This document shows positions 61,268 to 64,000 of a stretch of 64,000 bases of DNA, one piece after another. The notes beneath the pieces are model-generated. The model did not search any database and was not told the origin of the DNA. It was given only the letters and a program-made list of their open reading frames with translations. Position 1 is the first letter of the stretch. Each line of letters begins with the position of its first letter. The stretch is from assembly GCF_000203795.2 (NCBI RefSeq), contig NW_006281102.1, forward strand, positions 104,567-168,566, in the 5' to 3' direction. Made by a program: the position numbers and the translations under genes. Source of the stretch: Batrachochytrium dendrobatidis JAM81 (lineage: Eukaryota > Chytridiomycota > Chytridiomycetes > Rhizophydiales).

Positions 61268-64000
61268 TCAAAAATCTCCAAAAGTTTCTATTCGTCTTCC
61301 AATAACTTCTTGGATATCTTTTATACTGAGATGAAAAATGTCCAAACGTTCCAGCATTGGTGGAAAATCATGACTATTCTCAATGGATGCCAGCATGAAT
61401 TCGTAAATATCAAAACTGTCCGTATCTTTAGCTTTGCATGGTAAAGCAAGAATTGTTGAAGCCTCCAGTATCCTAAAATCCACAAGCCATCAAGAATTAG
61501 CCATTTTAAAAACAAAAATCGACTAATACATTCTACAAAATTCAACTGGTTCAAGCAATATACCTTGGCAACAACGCGGCTGGAGTTGGGTGAAACGGCT
61601 GCAAAGCATTCATAAATCCAAGACGCATATCCAATAAAATTTGACATCCTCCATAAAAACTAAACTGACTTCTCATGATTACTTTTTCCCAAAGACGGAG
61701 ATCAAGAAGCTTGGTGACTGGTCTCAAAAACAACGATCGAAATAGTGTGGGTGATATACTTTTCTCAACACAACCAAAATAGTGACGCATAATTTGAAGA
61801 GGCTCTTGCAATGTGGTAGATATAGCTACAGGTTCAGACGCACTGCTGTCATTGATATTGTCAAGCCAATTTACCCTGTTGATTGTTACAATTCAATAGT
61901 TAGATACACTAAAAGTAACTTGGACAGCAAATATATCATCATCAAGTCTATGGCCCTGCCTTTTTTCGTATTCCCAAAGTGATTCGCAAATATCCAGCAT
62001 AATGTCATCAATGGCGGTTTTAGATATTTCCTGAATCAGCACACTCATTTTCTCTAAAACATCAAAATAAATATTGTCCATTCGAACCAAGCCATCATCA
62101 GATGTGTCTTGTAAAATGGATAGACATTGCTAAATAAAAGTCTTAGTGTGCAGTCGTAAACAACAGTATAATCCAAAAAATACCAACCTGTTCGGTTTTG
62201 TATGTGCTCAAAAATACACTAATTGAGTGGAGAGAGCCCAAACAACGGGCTAGATGAGAAATGCGATCACCTCGAAATTGCAGCGTATATCTTGCATCAT
62301 TCACTGGAATAAACGTAGACTGATGATGCCAATGTTCCTGCTTCATCAAATCCAGATACTTTAACAAAATAGGAATTTGTATGCTTTTTAAAAACACTAA
62401 TCTTTGATGTTCAAGCTGTAAATGGCTCATCCTTTCTGAGATTACCAAGAGCAGGCTTTTGGTCTGATCAGCCAAAACCGTCATATGATCATCATCGATA
62501 TCATACATTTTAGACAATGTCAAGTCCCATTTGTCAGAGCGTGATAAAATCTTTTGAAACCGAGTATCAGCAGCTATACAAGTATTGTATTTCAAAACAA
62601 ACACATATCAGCAAGAATTTAAATCTCGGCAAAATACAAAACCAATTTGAAATCCAACCTTGTTTTTCTAAATCTACCCATACACTAAACACAGTGTCGT
62701 TTCCTAAAATGACAAGCGAGCACCCCTTTTCAAAAGCAGTAGCTCCTACAGAAAATGAAAGTAGTTCTTGAACCTGCTCTTCAAATAAAAACACCTGTTC
62801 AATAGTGTGTAGGAATAAACTTGGCTGATCAAGTAGCATATGAAGGTCTTGACAGACTTTCCGAGTAATCAGATCTACTAGTCCTTGAAAAAAAACTGTA
62901 GTAGTATTGATAGAATTGCCATCATCATTATCAAGCAAAAGTTGTATGCTTTCTTCAAAAAAGCTCTGCTGATCTTTCATAATCTTTAAAATGTATTTAA
63001 AATACAAATCTGGCTATAAAACACATCAGAAACATACAAGCTATATTAATGATTTCGCGATATAAAATGTATGGACAAGCAATGGCATGATCTTACTCTT
63101 TCCAAAGAATTGGTTGGAAGGTTGCCGTGAAAGTGGAATTTAAAATGCTTTCGAATTGGAGAAAGAAGCAATTCAACTGGCTCAATCATATAAGCAAAAG
63201 GTGTGGTTGGCAGTGACGATGAGTCCAGTATGGATCGGCTACAAAACAATAAAACAAACCCATTTGTAAGCAATGTTTTTGATTTCAAAAACTATACACG
63301 CAATCCACAATTTTAAAAGATATGATTTATAATAAGCTTACGGATGTTGGAGTTTAGCAGAAAGCCCGAGCAAAGTGATTAGGTCCGACATGACAGACTT
63401 TGACGAGTGTTCATCTATTGGTTTTGGCCATGATATTTCCAGCAGAAAAGGGGCAGCAGTGATGGACAACTTCTTGTGAATAAGTGCATGACACTTGTGA
63501 ATAGACGATCTCCAATAGTCAGAGGCAGACATAAAGTGCGCATTTACAAAGGGTGCGTCGAGATCTACACTTGACGGTTTGATTGTAGATTCAGGAAGAC
63601 CAAAATGGCTGCAGTAGTGGTCAATGGCAGATGCTAGATCATTCCTGTTTATGCAGTTATGAATAAACTCTTCACTCTCATGAATCTTGCAAAGGGACTG
63701 CAGCTCGGCTTCTGCAGCTTCAAGCCGCTTAATCAATGCCAATGAACTGGATAGCTGCGACAATTTAGGATCCTTTGAAGCTTTAAATGAGTTGGCCAGT
63801 TTTAGTATGGAGACTCGACCTTCTTCAAGAGAGGCTTTAAGCTGAATAGCTTCGGTCTGGATAGCACTGATGCATGCCTTTGAATGGCTGGATACCAATC
63901 TAGCCTTTATGCAGTGTTAGCACCACTTATGACAGTCGCAACATGATGCCAGATTTACTCACCTTTTCCTCTGCATCTGCCTTTAGACTTGCAGTTTCTT
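61268..64000 (-). CDS. RINT1/TIP20-family ER tethering protein, N-terminus outside the window
   Basis: Subunit of the Dsl1/NRZ tether that captures Golgi-derived COPI vesicles at the ER. The 3' end is at 61268. The 5' part runs off the right edge: the last visible exon piece, 63962-64000, encodes ETASLKADAEEK before a GTGAGT donor. The exon up to 63906 has an N-terminal coiled coil (KASLEEGRVSILKLANSFKA) and a helical part with ESEEFIHNCINRNDLASAID. The RINT1/TIP20 domain signature lies at 62.6-63.0 kb: PDLYFKYILKIMKDQQSFFE, the dilysine-free CQDLHMLLDQPSLFLHTIEQ, and the V-x-x-W-V-D-L-E-K-Q block (FSVWVDLEKQ). C-terminal helices end ERLDIFHLSIKDIQEVIGRR. Exon joints in the middle were not all resolved. 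The gene converges with the F-BAR gene, leaving only 123 bp between stop codons. Confidence 0.8.

Overview
This window is nuclear DNA of a fungus, most likely a chytrid close to Batrachochytrium. The evidence is short phase-consistent GT-AG introns, AT-rich spacers, and a gene set that mixes fungal families (CRT10-like and HIR3-like proteins, enolase) with lineages lost from most Dikarya: a CYRI regulator of Rac/SCAR, a PAS-linked guanylyl cyclase, and possibly a centrosomal coiled-coil protein. The organism is inferred from the sequence only.

Layout from left to right. Phenylalanyl-tRNA synthetase beta (-) lies at 0-2.5 kb. A decayed IS630/Tc1-type transposase follows, abutting a short inverted-repeat element (2.6-3.9 kb). 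A secreted S41-family peptidase (-) lies at 4.1-7.0 kb and a CYRI/FAM49 homologue (-) at 8.5-11.2 kb. A second copy of the repeat ends at the start codon of a small basic protein (+, 11.8-12.2 kb). Enolase (+) spans 12.6-14.7 kb and carries a GC-AG intron. A 1028-residue PAS-guanylyl cyclase (-) spans 15.2-19.0 kb, followed by a membrane-anchored adhesin-like protein (-, 20.2-21.6 kb) and a seven-helix receptor-like protein (-, 22.5-23.7 kb). A cluster of repeat copies leads into a cytochrome P450-fold gene (+, 25.9-28.2 kb) that lacks the haem cysteine. Next come a very long low-complexity/coiled-coil protein (+, 28.6-34.4 kb), a CRT10-like WD40 protein (+, 34.5-37.7 kb), TRAPPC13 (-), a HIR3/CABIN1-type histone chaperone subunit (-, 39.8-47.0 kb) and a small one-helix membrane protein (+). 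A conventional class II myosin heavy chain (-, 48.0-56.0 kb) faces an F-BAR protein with four SH3 domains (+, 57.2-61.1 kb). The window ends inside RINT1/TIP20 (-).

The genes do not form one pathway. Several nevertheless bear on actin and membrane dynamics (CYRI, myosin II, F-BAR/SH3) and on ER-Golgi tethering (TRAPPC13, RINT1), and others on signalling (guanylyl cyclase, seven-helix protein). The main unexplained structure is a family of roughly 350-440 bp elements with a shared terminal inverted repeat, three copies of which end close upstream of start codons. The most unusual gene is the intact P450-fold gene without haem-ligand or oxygen-activating residues. Exon coordinates were derived by hand from splice motifs, reading phase and family resemblance, and no database search was possible.
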